Shown in pieces: positions 16,510 to 26,174 of a DNA stretch of 64,000 nt. A model generated the notes under the pieces. It was not told where the DNA came from. It made no database searches and saw only the letters and a program-made list of their open reading frames with translations. The stretch is from NCBI RefSeq assembly GCF_021044885.1, contig NZ_JAJNOD010000001.1, forward strand, positions 1,364,001 through 1,428,000, written 5' to 3'. The translations under genes were made by a program, and so were the position numbers. This DNA comes from Microbacterium nymphoidis (lineage in GTDB: Bacteria; Actinomycetota; Actinomycetes; Actinomycetales; Microbacteriaceae). The first letter of the stretch is position 1; the number at the start of each line of letters is the position of its first letter.

Positions 16510-17439
16510 CTACTTCCCCATTCCGAGCGTGAGGCCCTCCGTGAGACGCCGGCCCAGCCAGAGGTAGATCGCGAGCATCGGCAGCACCACGATGCACAGG
16601 CCCGCGAACAGCCCGCCCCAGTCGGCGCCGGAGTACGTCTGCTGCTGGATGAATGAGATGAGTGCCACGGGCAGGGTGTACCTGTCTGTGGACTGCAGCA
16701 GCGTCAGCGCGAGCAGTGTCTCGTTCCAGTGCGAGATGACCTGGAGGACGAACGCCGTGAGGATGCCGCCCTTCGCCAGAGGCAGGGTGATCCGCCAGAA
16801 CGTCCCGAACGCGGTCGTGCCGTCCAGAGCCGCTGCCTCCTCGAGCTCCTGAGGCAGCGAGCGGAAGAAGGCGATGAGAAGGAACACGGTGAAGGGCATC
16901 GAGACCCCCACATAGACGATGTTGAGCCCGATCAGGCTGTCGGTGAGGTAGACCTCGTTGAGCATCACGAACAACGGGATCAGGATCACCTGCACCGGGA
17001 TTCCGAGGCCGAGCACGAAGTACATCGTGAGGGCGTTCGTGAACCGGTTCTCCACGCGGCCGAGGTAGTACGCGGCGGGTGCTGCGATGGCGACGGTGAC
17101 GAAGGAGGAGACCAGCGTGGTGCTGACGCTGTTCAGTGTCGCCGTGGCGAAGTCGCCGGCGGTCCAGGCCGTCACGAAGTTCACGGGATCCAGCGAGGTG
17201 GGAAGGCCCCACGGGTCGCTCAGGATCGAGCGGGTGTCGCGGAAGGCCTGGATCACCATCCACACCATCCACGCGATGTTCAGGGCGACGAATGCCCACA
17301 GCAGCACCAGCCCGACACCACGGAGCACGCTGCGCTCTCGACCGATCGCGGCCCCACGGCGACGACGGGGCGGTTCCGCCGTGCCCGTGACGATCGCGCG
17401 GGTGCTGGGCTGCTGCCGGATCTCTTCGATAGCGGTCAT
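16510..17439 (-). CDS. Sugar ABC transporter permease (MalG type)
   Basis: A 309-aa inner-membrane permease with six predicted transmembrane segments and the cytoplasmic EAA loop EEAAALDGTTAF...ITLP that docks the ATPase. The basic N-terminal tail (EPPRRRRGAAIGRER) precedes the first helix. It pairs with the MalF-type permease upstream (8-bp gap). The start ATG at 17439 has an AGGAG site. No ATPase is encoded in the operon; actinobacteria often share one MsiK-type ATPase among several such importers. Confidence 0.92.
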   Translation of the reverse strand: MTAIEEIRQQPSTRAIVTGTAEPPRRRRGAAIGRERSVLRGVGLVLLWAFVALNIAWMVWMVIQAFRDTRSILSDPWGLPTSLDPVNFVTAWTAGDFATATLNSVSTTLVSSFVTVAIAAPAAYYLGRVENRFTNALTMYFVLGLGIPVQVILIPLFVMLNEVYLTDSLIGLNIVYVGVSMPFTVFLLIAFFRSLPQELEEAAALDGTTAFGTFWRITLPLAKGGILTAFVLQVISHWNETLLALTLLQSTDRYTLPVALISFIQQQTYSGADWGGLFAGLCIVVLPMLAIYLWLGRRLTEGLTLGMGK

Positions 17440-17447
17440 CACGACTC

Positions 17448-18410
17448 CTAGAACTCGATCGCGTCGCGCTTCATCACGCGGCGCAGCAGGACGACGAGCA
17501 CGGACACGAGGGCGAGCGACAGGATCGCGCTGGCGCTGGCCATGCCGTAGGCCGGAATGGACTCTCCGGAGAACGCCGTCACATAGGTGTAGACGGCCGT
17601 GCTCCACGTCCGGGTGGGCGGGATCCCCTGGCCCGTGGAACCGCCGAAGATCCAGATGATCTCGAAGATCTTCACCGAGGAGATGGTCCACAGCACCGCG
17701 CAGGTGCCGAACACATCCCAGGTCAGCGGGAGGATCACATAGCGCAGCCGCTGGAACGCGTTGGCGCCGGCCAGCGCGCAGTCCTCGTAGTAGTACGGCG
17801 GGATGCGGTCGACGCCGGCCATCAGGATCGTCGTGTAGTAGCCGGTGGTGATCCAGGTGAGCATCACCATGATCAGCGGGAACAGGTTCTCCGTCGCGAG
17901 CCAGGCGGGCGGGTCGGCAACCCCCGCCCACCCCAGGAGCGTGTTCACCAGCCCGCCCGGGTTCAGCACGAACCCGGCGAGCACGCCGAAGATCATGGCG
18001 TTGACGAGGTGAGGGAAGAAGATCACGGAACGGGCGATCTTTCGTCCGGCCATGTCGCGCAGCACGAGGGTGAGACCGAACGACACCGCGAACACGGCGA
18101 TACCCACCACGAACAGCAGCAGCAGCGTGTTGCTGAACGACTGGAGGAACAGCTTGTCGCCGAAGAGCTTGACGTAGTTGCCGATGCCGACGAACTCCAT
18201 CGGACCCGATCCGGGCCATTTGTGGAAGCTGATCCAGATCGCGTACACGGACGGGGCGACGAACAGCACCGAATAGAACAGCAGCGCCGGCCCGACGAAC
18301 GGGATGAAGAGCCTCTTGCGCGCCGTGTCGATGGCATTGCCCCGGCCGCGGGACGCACGTCGCGCCCCGCGACCGACCGACACGTCGGGGATCACAGCCG
18401 TCTGGGTCAT
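17448..18410 (-). CDS. Sugar ABC transporter permease (MalF type)
   Basis: A 320-aa permease with six transmembrane segments after a basic N-terminal tail (ARRASRGRGN). The EAA-type coupling loop reads EDCALAGANAFQRLRYVILP, diverged from the consensus but in the right place. It forms the heterodimeric channel with the MalG-type partner. Its ATG overlaps the stop of the solute-binding protein gene (ATGA), so the operon is tightly coupled. The substrate is inferred to be a sugar because of the divergent sulfatase and oxidoreductase genes. Confidence 0.92.
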   Translation of the reverse strand: MTQTAVIPDVSVGRGARRASRGRGNAIDTARKRLFIPFVGPALLFYSVLFVAPSVYAIWISFHKWPGSGPMEFVGIGNYVKLFGDKLFLQSFSNTLLLLFVVGIAVFAVSFGLTLVLRDMAGRKIARSVIFFPHLVNAMIFGVLAGFVLNPGGLVNTLLGWAGVADPPAWLATENLFPLIMVMLTWITTGYYTTILMAGVDRIPPYYYEDCALAGANAFQRLRYVILPLTWDVFGTCAVLWTISSVKIFEIIWIFGGSTGQGIPPTRTWSTAVYTYVTAFSGESIPAYGMASASAILSLALVSVLVVLLRRVMKRDAIEF

Positions 18411-19708
18411 GAGTTCTGTTTCCAGTAGTCGGCTTGCCCGGAGGCCATCGCCGCGATGAAGTCCGCCGCGGAGAGCTTGCCCTGCACGAGCTGATCGATC
18501 GTGGGATAGAGCAGCTTCTCGGCGTACCCCGGCAGCGTGATGCCGTCGTTCTGCACGTAGAACGCGTCGGCCTCCTCCAGCGCTCTCTTCACCGAGGCGA
18601 CCTCGGGGCTGGTGGCGGCATCGGCGCGGACCGGCAGGATCTTCGCGTCCGTGCCCAGCGCGTCCTGGTACTTCTTGCCGAGGAAGAACGAGGCGAATCG
18701 CTGGGCGTTCTCGGCGTTCTTGGCCTTGACCGGCACGGCGAACCCGATGAAGTCGGCGCGGGAGAACTGCTTGTCGCCATCGATCGTCGGGAACGGGAAG
18801 GACGAGTACTGGAAGTCGCTCGCGGCGTAGGACGCCGTCTCCGTCGGAATCCAGGTGCCGTTGTACAGCAGCGCCGCCTGGTTGTCGGCCCAGGCCTGCT
18901 GCTGCGCGGGCCACTTGCTGGCGTTGTATCCGGAGATGAAGTACCCGCCGTCGACCAGCTGCTGCACCGCCTCGGCGGCCTTCACTGCATCGGCGCCTTC
19001 CCAGGCCTTGCCGCTGTGATCATCGGCGATCTTCTTCATCGCCCCGGGGCCGGCGATGTGAACGAGCGCCGCCGTGTACCAGTAGGCGTTGTAGCCGGAC
19101 ACGTCGCCGTCGATCGCGAGCGGGACCTCGTTCGCAGCTTTGAGCGTGTCGAGCTCGGCGAGGAATGCATTCCAGTCCTTCGGCGGCGCGCTCTCCAGCT
19201 CGGGGTGGGTGGCAGCGTTGAACCAGATCGCGTCGCTGGTGAGCGTGTACGGCAGCATCCAGGGAACCTCCTCACCCTCGCGGGTGATGTCGGTGTCGGC
19301 GAGATACGCATCCGGGATGAGGTCGGAGATCTTCTCGCCGTCCACATCGGAGGCGTATGCCTCCGTCAGTTCTCTGGCCTGACCGCTCGTCGCCAGAACC
19401 GGGGCGAGCTTGGCGAACGAGCTGTCGATGAGATCGGGGACGTTGTTGGTGTTGAGCGTCGGGACGACCTTCTTGACGCTGTCACGTCCCTGCCACTGGA
19501 CGTCGACCGTGATGCCGGTCTCCGCCGTGAAGTCGGCGATCGCAGCGGCAAGCACCTTCTGCTGCGCCTCCCCCTCCTTCCACATCGACCAGTACGTGAG
19601 CGTGCCGCCCGAATCCTGGCCGCCGTCGGCGCCAGCTGCGCATCCCGTGGCCGAGAGGGCGAGCGCGCTGATCAGAGCGAGGGCTGAGAGCTTGCGGATC
19701 TTCGCCAT
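18407..19708 (-). CDS. Sugar-binding lipoprotein of ABC importer
   Basis: A 433-aa extracellular solute-binding protein (family 1). It has a lipoprotein signal peptide with lipobox SATGC, so cysteine 23 is the lipidated N-terminus. The body begins with the usual GTLTYWSMWKEGEAQ and contains the VPWMLPYTL and TWIPTETASYA segments of sugar binders. It is the first gene of the leftward operon; GGAAGGAAAC precedes the ATG. It delivers sugar to the two permeases that follow. Confidence 0.93.
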   Translation of the reverse strand: MAKIRKLSALALISALALSATGCAAGADGGQDSGGTLTYWSMWKEGEAQQKVLAAAIADFTAETGITVDVQWQGRDSVKKVVPTLNTNNVPDLIDSSFAKLAPVLATSGQARELTEAYASDVDGEKISDLIPDAYLADTDITREGEEVPWMLPYTLTSDAIWFNAATHPELESAPPKDWNAFLAELDTLKAANEVPLAIDGDVSGYNAYWYTAALVHIAGPGAMKKIADDHSGKAWEGADAVKAAEAVQQLVDGGYFISGYNASKWPAQQQAWADNQAALLYNGTWIPTETASYAASDFQYSSFPFPTIDGDKQFSRADFIGFAVPVKAKNAENAQRFASFFLGKKYQDALGTDAKILPVRADAATSPEVASVKRALEEADAFYVQNDGITLPGYAEKLLYPTIDQLVQGKLSAADFIAAMASGQADYWKQNS

Positions 19709-19934
19709 CGAGTTTCCTTCCCTAAAAGAGGCTTCATCGCCTGCGTCGGTCGACTCTCGCGCCCGGGGAAGTGAGCATTCAAGGAGTAATCAGAGATTCA
19801 TCTTTTCGAATACGACGCGGTGTGCAGCTCGGACTCGTAGTGCACCTGTCGTTGCCGAGAGGAATCGGAGAATACGTCTTTATTCCTCCCTCCCGTCGCC
19901 ACAGAATCGGAGAAGACACGACGGAGGGAACGGG
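19709..19934. promoter_or_regulatory. Divergent control region of the sugar/sulfatase locus
   Basis: A 226-bp gap between the leftward sugar importer and the rightward regulator. It is more AT-rich than its surroundings. An inverted repeat GAGGAAT (19859-19865) / ATTCCTC (19882-19888) with a 16-nt centre lies 46 bp before the regulator start and could be its operator. I cannot assign convincing -35 and -10 boxes. Confidence 0.45.
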
Positions 19935-21053
19935 ATGGCGAGAAAGCACACGGCACCGGTGCGTGATGCGGAATCGCGGGGACTCAAGTTCGAGATCCTC
20001 GCCGATCAGCTGCGCCGCGGCATCCTCGCCGGCACCTGGACCACGGGGCAGAAACTCCCCACCGAGCAGGAGCTCTCCAAGGAGAGCGGGCTGTCTCTGA
20101 CCACCGTGCGCCGCGCGTTCGATGAACTGGTGGCCGAACGCATCGTGGTGCGGCGCCAGGGCGCGGGCAGCTTCGTCGCTCCGGTGCGCCCCCGCGACGA
20201 GCGCGTGCGCCGCAACATCGGCGTGCTGCTGCCCGACACCCAGCTCTACTACCCCCGGGTTCTGCAGGGCATCGATGAGTCTCTCGCGGCGGCGGGTGCC
20301 GCGCTTCAGCTGGCCACCTACCGGACACAGCCCGAGCGGGGAGACGATTCCCTCGGGGCGCTGCTCGACAGCGGTGTCGATGGCCTCCTCATCGCTCCGA
20401 CGCCCGCATGGATCGCGGATTCGGCCGCCCGTGTCCGCCAGCTCGAGGAGCTGCCCGTCCCCGTGGTGCTCCTGGAGCGCAGCCCCCTGAATCTGGGCTC
20501 GGCCGACACCACGGAGCACGTCTGTGCGGATCACCGCGGGGGCGCGTACGACGCGGTGCGACATCTCGCCAGCCTGGGACACACGCGCATCGCGCTCCTC
20601 ACGCGCCAGCAGCATCCTGCCGAATCGAGCGTGGAGACCGGATACCGGCAGGCTGTCGCCGACCTGGCGCTGGCGCCGTCACTGGAGTACTCCCCGTCCG
20701 AGGACACCTGGGACTCCGCTTCCGCCGATTCCGCCTTCGAGCGGCTGCGGGAGTTCGAGGCGACCGCGGCCCTCGTCTTCGGCGATCGGGAGGCGACGCT
20801 GCTGGAGGGCGCCATTCAGCGCGGCGGCCTGGGCGTGCCCCGCGACATCGCGCTGGTGTCCTACGACGACGAGGTGGCCGACCTCGCCCCGGTTCCGCTC
20901 ACCGCCGTGGCGCCACCGAAGTACCGGATGGGCCGCATGGCCGCGGACGTCCTGCTGCGGCGGCTCCGCGAGGGCGACGACTGCCCGCTGCACCAGATCC
21001 GGCTCCGCCCCCGGATCGTCGTGCGTCACTCGTGCGGCGCACGCGAGAGCTGA
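19935..21053 (+). CDS. GntR-LacI hybrid transcriptional regulator
   Basis: A 372-aa two-domain regulator. Residues about 15-80 form a GntR winged helix (LKFEILADQLRRGILAGTW...LPTEQELSKESGLSLTTVRRAF); from residue about 92 (RRNIGVLLPDTQLYYPRVLQG) it is a LacI/periplasmic-binding-like sugar sensor. This combination is that of AraR-type regulators. It faces the sugar importer and precedes the oxidoreductase and sulfatase, so it most likely controls the whole locus in response to the imported sugar. GGAGGG precedes the ATG. Confidence 0.9.
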   Translation: MARKHTAPVRDAESRGLKFEILADQLRRGILAGTWTTGQKLPTEQELSKESGLSLTTVRRAFDELVAERIVVRRQGAGSFVAPVRPRDERVRRNIGVLLPDTQLYYPRVLQGIDESLAAAGAALQLATYRTQPERGDDSLGALLDSGVDGLLIAPTPAWIADSAARVRQLEELPVPVVLLERSPLNLGSADTTEHVCADHRGGAYDAVRHLASLGHTRIALLTRQQHPAESSVETGYRQAVADLALAPSLEYSPSEDTWDSASADSAFERLREFEATAALVFGDREATLLEGAIQRGGLGVPRDIALVSYDDEVADLAPVPLTAVAPPKYRMGRMAADVLLRRLREGDDCPLHQIRLRPRIVVRHSCGARES

Positions 21054-21102
21054 TGGCCATCGACGAGTGCCGCGAGGTCACCACCCACCACAGAGGAGAG
21101 TC

Positions 21103-22095
21103 ATGCGCATCGGATTGATCGGAGCGGGCGCCGTGGCGCCGTTCCATGTCACCGCGGCCGCCGTACTGGACGGCGTCACACTCGCCGCCATCTGCGATAT
21201 CGATGAGGGGGCCGGCCGGCGCGCCGCATCCGGAACCGGTGCCCGGGTGTTCGCCGATCACCGGGAGTTGCTCGCGGCCGGCGCTGTCGATGCCGTCATC
21301 GTGAACACCCCCCATGCATTCCACCTGCCGATCGTCGAGGACGCGGCCGCGGCCGGCGTGCATGTGCTCGTGGAGAAGCCGATGGCCATCACCGTCTCGG
21401 AGTGCGACCGGATGATCGCCCTCTGCGCTCAGGCAGGCATCGCCCTCGCGGTCGGTCACATCCAGCACTTCCTTCCGGCCATGCTCGCCGCCGAACGCGC
21501 TCTGGCCGCCGGAGATGCAGGTCCGGTACGGATGATCCGGGACAACCGCAGCACCGACTACCGTCCCGGTTCCCGCTCCCCGTGGTTCTTCTCCCCGGAG
21601 ATCGCCGGCGGAGGTGCACTGCTGAACATCGGCGGCCATTGCATCGACCGCTCGCTCTGGCTCGGCGGAGGCCGCGCTGTCACGGTGCTCGCCAGCACCG
21701 CACATCGCTTCGGCTCGCCAGTGGAGACCGATGGCGGGATGCAGCTGCATCTCGACAACGGGGTGGGCGTCACGATCTGCGTCGTGAGCGACCCGGCGAC
21801 GCGCGCGGACGTCCTCTCGATCGTGTGCGAGCGAGGGGTGATCGAAGTGAACCCGCGCATCGGCACGACCGTGCATATCGACGGACGATCTCGCGTGGTG
21901 CACGAGAGCGCCGACGATGACATCCAGCGGGCCTTCACGGCTCAGCTGGCGGACTTCGTCGCGGTCATCGGCCGAGCCGCTCCCGCCGTTCCCCTCGCTC
22001 ACGCGCGCCATGTGGTCGAGCTGGTCCACGCCGCCTACCGCTCGGCCGCCACCGGCGCCGCCGTCGCCCTCGCCGCCGCGGAGACCACCGCATGA
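21103..22095 (+). CDS. Gfo/Idh/MocA family oxidoreductase
   Basis: A 330-aa NAD(P)-dependent sugar dehydrogenase-like protein. The Rossmann motif GLIGAGAVAPFH is at the N-terminus, and the EKP motif is in VLVEKPMAIT (about residue 92), whose lysine takes part in catalysis. The middle shows GGGALLNIGGHCIDRSLWL, typical of the family's beta-sheet domain. It probably oxidises or epimerises the sugar released by the sulfatase gene, with which it overlaps (ATGA). AGAGGAGAG precedes the start. Confidence 0.92.
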   Translation: MRIGLIGAGAVAPFHVTAAAVLDGVTLAAICDIDEGAGRRAASGTGARVFADHRELLAAGAVDAVIVNTPHAFHLPIVEDAAAAGVHVLVEKPMAITVSECDRMIALCAQAGIALAVGHIQHFLPAMLAAERALAAGDAGPVRMIRDNRSTDYRPGSRSPWFFSPEIAGGGALLNIGGHCIDRSLWLGGGRAVTVLASTAHRFGSPVETDGGMQLHLDNGVGVTICVVSDPATRADVLSIVCERGVIEVNPRIGTTVHIDGRSRVVHESADDDIQRAFTAQLADFVAVIGRAAPAVPLAHARHVVELVHAAYRSAATGAAVALAAAETTA

Positions 22096-23507
22096 GCACA
22101 CCTCAGCCCAACATCATCCTCATCGTGAGCGATGATCAAGGTCCCTGGGCGCTCGGCGCAGCGGGCAACCATGAGATCCGCACTCCTGTCCTCGACGATC
22201 TCGCACGCCGCGGAACTCGACTGGATCACTTCTTCTGCGCGTCCCCCGTGTGCTCCCCGGCGCGTGCGAGCCTGCTCACCGGGCAGATCCCGTCAGCCCA
22301 CGGCGTGCACGACTATCTCAGTGGCGCCTCGGTGGGGCCGGACAGCCGCGACTACCTGCACGGACTGCCCACCCTCACCGACGCGCTCGCCGACGCCGGG
22401 TACCGCCTCGGCCTCTCGGGCAAATGGCACCTCGGAGCCAACGACGTGCCCCGACGCGGCTTCGTGCACTGGTATGCGCTGGAAGGCGGCGGCAGTCCGT
22501 ATCACGATGCGGTGATGTACCGGGACGGGGTGGCCGAGCACGTCACGGACTACCTCACCGATGTGATCGCCGATGATGCGATCGCCTTCATCGACGCCGA
22601 GCAGGGCCAGGACGCGCCCTTCTTCCTCGCGGTCAACTTCACCGCACCGCACCGCCCGTTCGCCGGCGAGCACCCCGATGAGTTCACGACTCTGTACCGC
22701 GACTGCTCGTTCGAGACCTGCCCGCAGGAAGAACCGCACCCCTGGCTGCAGACACAGGACGGCGCCCCGATCGGCGGCGAGTCCGACACCCGCGAGGCGC
22801 TGATCGGCTACTTCGCCTCGGTGACCGCGATGGACGCCGCCATCGGACGCGTGCTCGACCGGCTGCGCGCGCATGGGATTCACGAAGACACGATCGTGGT
22901 CTTCCTCAGCGACAACGGATTCAGCTGTGGTCAGCACGGGTTCTGGGGCAAGGGCAACGGCACCTTCCCGATGAACCTGTACGACGAGTCGGTCATGGTG
23001 CCCTTCATCATCTCGGCGCCGGGACGCCTGCCGGAAGGAAGCGTGCACGACCACCTGCTCAGCGCCTACGACCTGCCCGCCACGTTGCTCGAGCTCATCG
23101 GTGAGGATCCTGCCGCCTTCGAGCAGGGACCGGGTCGCAGCTTCGCCGAGCTGCTCCGGGTGGGTGGCACCGGCAGACCCGAACGCCCCGTCGTGGTGCA
23201 CAGCGAATACGGGCCGGCCCGGATGATCCGCACCCGCGAGCGCAAGTACGTCCATCGAGCCCCCTACGGCCCGCACGAGCTCTACGACCTCGTCAGCGAT
23301 CCGAAAGAGCGCGTCAACCTCGTCGACGATCCAGCGTGGGCCGAGGAGGTGGCCGCGCTTCGGCGCCTGCTGCGCGAGTGGTTCGCCGCCCACAGCACGG
23401 GGGCGGCTGACGGGGCTGCCCTGCCCGTCATGGGCTCCGGACAGGTGCGCACGCTCGATGACGACCCGCAGGGGGCGTTCGGCCCGCCCGGCTGGGACGG
23501 CGCCTGA
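22092..23507 (+). CDS. Type I sulfatase (formylglycine-dependent)
   Basis: A 471-aa arylsulfatase-fold protein. The N-terminal metal site is NIILIVSDDQG, and the active-site C54 lies in VCSPARASLLTGQ, the C-x-P-x-R motif that is converted to formylglycine. SGKWHLG and FLSDNGFSCGQHG carry further metal ligands. It would remove sulfate from a sulfated sugar. No signal peptide is seen, so it probably acts in the cytoplasm on imported substrate. It needs a formylglycine-generating enzyme that is not in this window. Confidence 0.94.
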   Translation: MSTPQPNIILIVSDDQGPWALGAAGNHEIRTPVLDDLARRGTRLDHFFCASPVCSPARASLLTGQIPSAHGVHDYLSGASVGPDSRDYLHGLPTLTDALADAGYRLGLSGKWHLGANDVPRRGFVHWYALEGGGSPYHDAVMYRDGVAEHVTDYLTDVIADDAIAFIDAEQGQDAPFFLAVNFTAPHRPFAGEHPDEFTTLYRDCSFETCPQEEPHPWLQTQDGAPIGGESDTREALIGYFASVTAMDAAIGRVLDRLRAHGIHEDTIVVFLSDNGFSCGQHGFWGKGNGTFPMNLYDESVMVPFIISAPGRLPEGSVHDHLLSAYDLPATLLELIGEDPAAFEQGPGRSFAELLRVGGTGRPERPVVVHSEYGPARMIRTRERKYVHRAPYGPHELYDLVSDPKERVNLVDDPAWAEEVAALRRLLREWFAAHSTGAADGAALPVMGSGQVRTLDDDPQGAFGPPGWDGA

Positions 23508-23516
23508 TCACGGCGG

Positions 23517-23966
23517 TCAGATCAGATCGAGGAGCCGTCGCTGCCCGGTCACCAGACGCGTGCGGGCGAGGACGATGCTGCTCCAGAGCACGCGATCCAT
23601 CTCGGGAAATCGCTGAACCCTCCCGGAGCGCGGGGGCCACTCCAGCTCGAACTCACCGAAGACGGCGGCCGTGACATCGAGATCCGCCGCCACCCGGAAC
23701 ACGGTCAGCTGCTTGCTGGAGGTGACACGGAACACCCCCAGCTCCGTGGTGGGTCCCTCGGGGACCGCCAGCCCCAGTTCTTCTTCGAACTCCCGGCGCG
23801 CGGCCTCCCAGGCGTGCTCCGCCTCGGGGTCGTACTCCCCCTTCGGAATGCTCCAGGCTCCCTCGTCCTTGCGAGCCCAGAACGGACCGCCCATGTGACC
23901 GATGAGGACTTCCCGAGACGCACCGTGGCCGCGCACGAGCAGGATTCCTGCGCTGTGCACGGCCAC
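23517..23966 (-). CDS. Nudix hydrolase
   Basis: A 149-aa Nudix protein. The Nudix box starts at GEYDPEAEHAW and continues with EAARREFEEELGL, with one residue more than the canonical spacing between its first glycine and first glutamate. The WSIPKGEYD lead-in is typical of a subfamily of small NTP or dinucleoside-polyphosphate hydrolases, but the substrate cannot be assigned. It lies 15 bp after the aldo-keto reductase stop in the same direction and is probably co-transcribed. Confidence 0.87.
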   Translation of the reverse strand: MAVHSAGILLVRGHGASREVLIGHMGGPFWARKDEGAWSIPKGEYDPEAEHAWEAARREFEEELGLAVPEGPTTELGVFRVTSSKQLTVFRVAADLDVTAAVFGEFELEWPPRSGRVQRFPEMDRVLWSSIVLARTRLVTGQRRLLDLI

Positions 23967-23981
23967 GTCGTGTGCGTCCGC

Positions 23982-24995
23982 TCAGACCAGGCGGGACTTC
24001 GGCGAAACCGAGTACGTGTCTTCGGGGTCGCTGTTGACCACCGATCCGAGTGCCGCGTCGATGGCGGCCATGGTGTCGGAGTCCAGCTTCACACCGGAGG
24101 CCTTAACGGTGTCGGCCAGCTGCTCCGGACGAGAGGCGCCCACGAGTGCCGCCGCGATGTTCGGGTTCTGAAGAACCCACGCGATGGCCAGCTGCGGCAT
24201 GGTCAGGCCGTTGTCGGCCGCGATCGGCTTGAGGTTCTGCACGGCGGTCAGCACGTCGTCGGTCAGGAAGCGCTTGATGAAATCGGCGCCGCTCTTCTCG
24301 TCGGTGGCACGCGAACCGGCTGGGACCGGCTGCCCGGGGAGGTACTTTCCGCTCAGCACGCCCTGCGCCATGGGCGACCAGACGATCTGCGAGATGCCGA
24401 GCTCCTCGGATGCCGGAACGACCTTGCCCTCGATGACGCGCCAGAGCATCGAGTACTGCGGCTGGTTGGAGATGAGCTGGATGCCGAGTTGCTTGGCCAG
24501 CGCGTGGCCTTCACGAAGCTGTTCCGCCGTCCACTCCGAGACTCCGATGTAGAGGACCTTGCCCTGACGGACCAGGTCGGCGAATGCCTGGAACGTCTCT
24601 TCCAGCGGGGTCTCGTAGTCGAACCGGTGGGCCTGGTAGAGGTCGACGTAGTCGGTCCCGAGGCGCTTGAGGGAGCCGTGCAGCGACTCGAAGATGTGCT
24701 TGCGGCTGAGACCGGTGTCGTTGGGCCCCTTCGGACCGGTGGGGAAGTAGACCTTCGTGAAGATCTCCAGGCTCTCGCGGCGCTGGTCCGCCAGCGCCTT
24801 GCCCAGCACCACTTCGGCGGCCGTGTTGGCGTACGTGTCGGCGGTGTCGAAGGTGGTGATACCCGCATCAAGGGCGGCATGGACGGTGGCGATGGCGGCG
24901 GAGTCGTCGACCTGCGAGGCATGGGTGACCCAGTTGCCGTAGGTGATCTCCGAGACCTTGAGCCCGCTGTTTCCGAGGTAGCGATATTCGACCAT
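23982..24995 (-). CDS. Aldo/keto reductase (Kv-beta-like, AKR6 type)
   Basis: A 337-aa TIM-barrel reductase. The catalytic tetrad is D50 and Y55 (FDTADTYANT), K81 (IFTKVYF) and H123 (LYQAHRFD). The NADP-binding end is VGASRPEQLADTV. The long form, with segment YFPTGPKGPNDTGLSRKH, matches the voltage-gated K+ channel beta-subunit/YghZ branch, which reduces small aldehydes. A TAGCGT box (complement of 25002-25007) lies exactly 6 nt before the ATG, suggesting a leaderless transcript. Confidence 0.92.
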   Translation of the reverse strand: MVEYRYLGNSGLKVSEITYGNWVTHASQVDDSAAIATVHAALDAGITTFDTADTYANTAAEVVLGKALADQRRESLEIFTKVYFPTGPKGPNDTGLSRKHIFESLHGSLKRLGTDYVDLYQAHRFDYETPLEETFQAFADLVRQGKVLYIGVSEWTAEQLREGHALAKQLGIQLISNQPQYSMLWRVIEGKVVPASEELGISQIVWSPMAQGVLSGKYLPGQPVPAGSRATDEKSGADFIKRFLTDDVLTAVQNLKPIAADNGLTMPQLAIAWVLQNPNIAAALVGASRPEQLADTVKASGVKLDSDTMAAIDAALGSVVNSDPEDTYSVSPKSRLV

Positions 24996-25063
24996 GCCAC
25001 CACGCTAGTGCGTGTGCAGGACATCGGCTCCGGATCGGCTGAATCGTGTCAGATGTGACGCCA

Positions 25064-26047
25064 TCACACCGGCTCGACCGCCACCGGTTCCACCTCGTCA
25101 GGCTCCCCGAGACGCACGGCGATGACACCGGCGAGGATCAGCACGCCGCCCAGCACCTGCCAGACATCGGGGTTCTGCCCCAGTAGCGCCCATCGGAACA
25201 GCGCCGCGGCCACCACCTCGCTCAACGCCACGAAGGCGGCGAGACGGGAGCCGAGCATACGGGTCGAGACGATACCCAGCGCATAGGCGAGGGCTCCGGC
25301 GATGACCCCGATGCCCACCACCGGAATCCACCACGACACGCTCCCGGTGAGGAAGGTGACCTCGTCCGTGCTCCACCGCCACGGCAGGATCCCCACCACA
25401 CTCGCGATGGTCAGCCCCACCGCGCCCATGAGCAGGCCGAAGCCGGCGAGGGCGATGGGCGGCAGCGCCTCGTCGCCCTGGCGCGCGGAGATGATGAAGT
25501 ACGCCGCGCTTCCCACCATCGCCCCCAGCGCCCAGAGCACGCCCGCGGTGCTCACGGCGGTGCCGGAGAACACGTCCAGCACGAGCACCAGGCCGGCGAT
25601 GGCCACGATCGCCCCGATGATCGTGCGTCCCGTGGGCCGTTCGCCGCGGCGCATCCACAGCCACAGCATCACCGCGACCGGCGACATGTACTCGATGAGC
25701 AGTGCCACCCCGACGTCCATCACGGCCACGGCCTGGAAGTAGAACAACTGGGTGGCGCCCACGGCGAAGGCACCGTACAGCAGCAGGGTCACGACGTTGC
25801 TGCGCAGGAGACCCCATCGCCCGCGCATCGCGAGCAGTGCCGGAACGAGGAGGATGATCGCGGCGACCCAGACGCGAGCGGTGACCGCCGCTCCCGGACT
25901 CCAGCCGGCATCGATCAGCCCGCGGGCGAGAGCGCCGGAGGATCCGAAACACACGGCGGTCGCGAGGGCGAGCAGCAGACCGAGGCGCGCCCGCCGCACG
26001 GCGGCCCCCGGAACGGGGCGTGCCGAGCGGCGCGGAGTGGAGGACAT
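25064..26047 (-). CDS. EamA/DMT family transporter
   Basis: A 327-aa protein with ten transmembrane segments in two EamA repeats (first from LLALATAVCFGSSGALARG, second from LWALGAMVGSAAYFIISAR). Proteins of this drug/metabolite superfamily usually export amino acids, nucleosides or similar metabolites. The basic N-terminus is cytoplasmic and an acidic tail closes the protein. The start at 26047 has only a weak ribosome site. The gene is divergent from the MurE-like ligase 127 bp away. The substrate is unknown. Confidence 0.88.
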   Translation of the reverse strand: MSSTPRRSARPVPGAAVRRARLGLLLALATAVCFGSSGALARGLIDAGWSPGAAVTARVWVAAIILLVPALLAMRGRWGLLRSNVVTLLLYGAFAVGATQLFYFQAVAVMDVGVALLIEYMSPVAVMLWLWMRRGERPTGRTIIGAIVAIAGLVLVLDVFSGTAVSTAGVLWALGAMVGSAAYFIISARQGDEALPPIALAGFGLLMGAVGLTIASVVGILPWRWSTDEVTFLTGSVSWWIPVVGIGVIAGALAYALGIVSTRMLGSRLAAFVALSEVVAAALFRWALLGQNPDVWQVLGGVLILAGVIAVRLGEPDEVEPVAVEPV

Positions 26048-26174
26048 CGAGACATTCTCGCGCACGCCGGCCCCGTGGGGTGAACGCCCGCACACGCCAC
26101 GCCCGCTATGGGCTTTCTCTGTGACAGTGCTGGATCTCCTATGTGCGCGAGCGTCCAGCAGGAAGGATGGAGGG

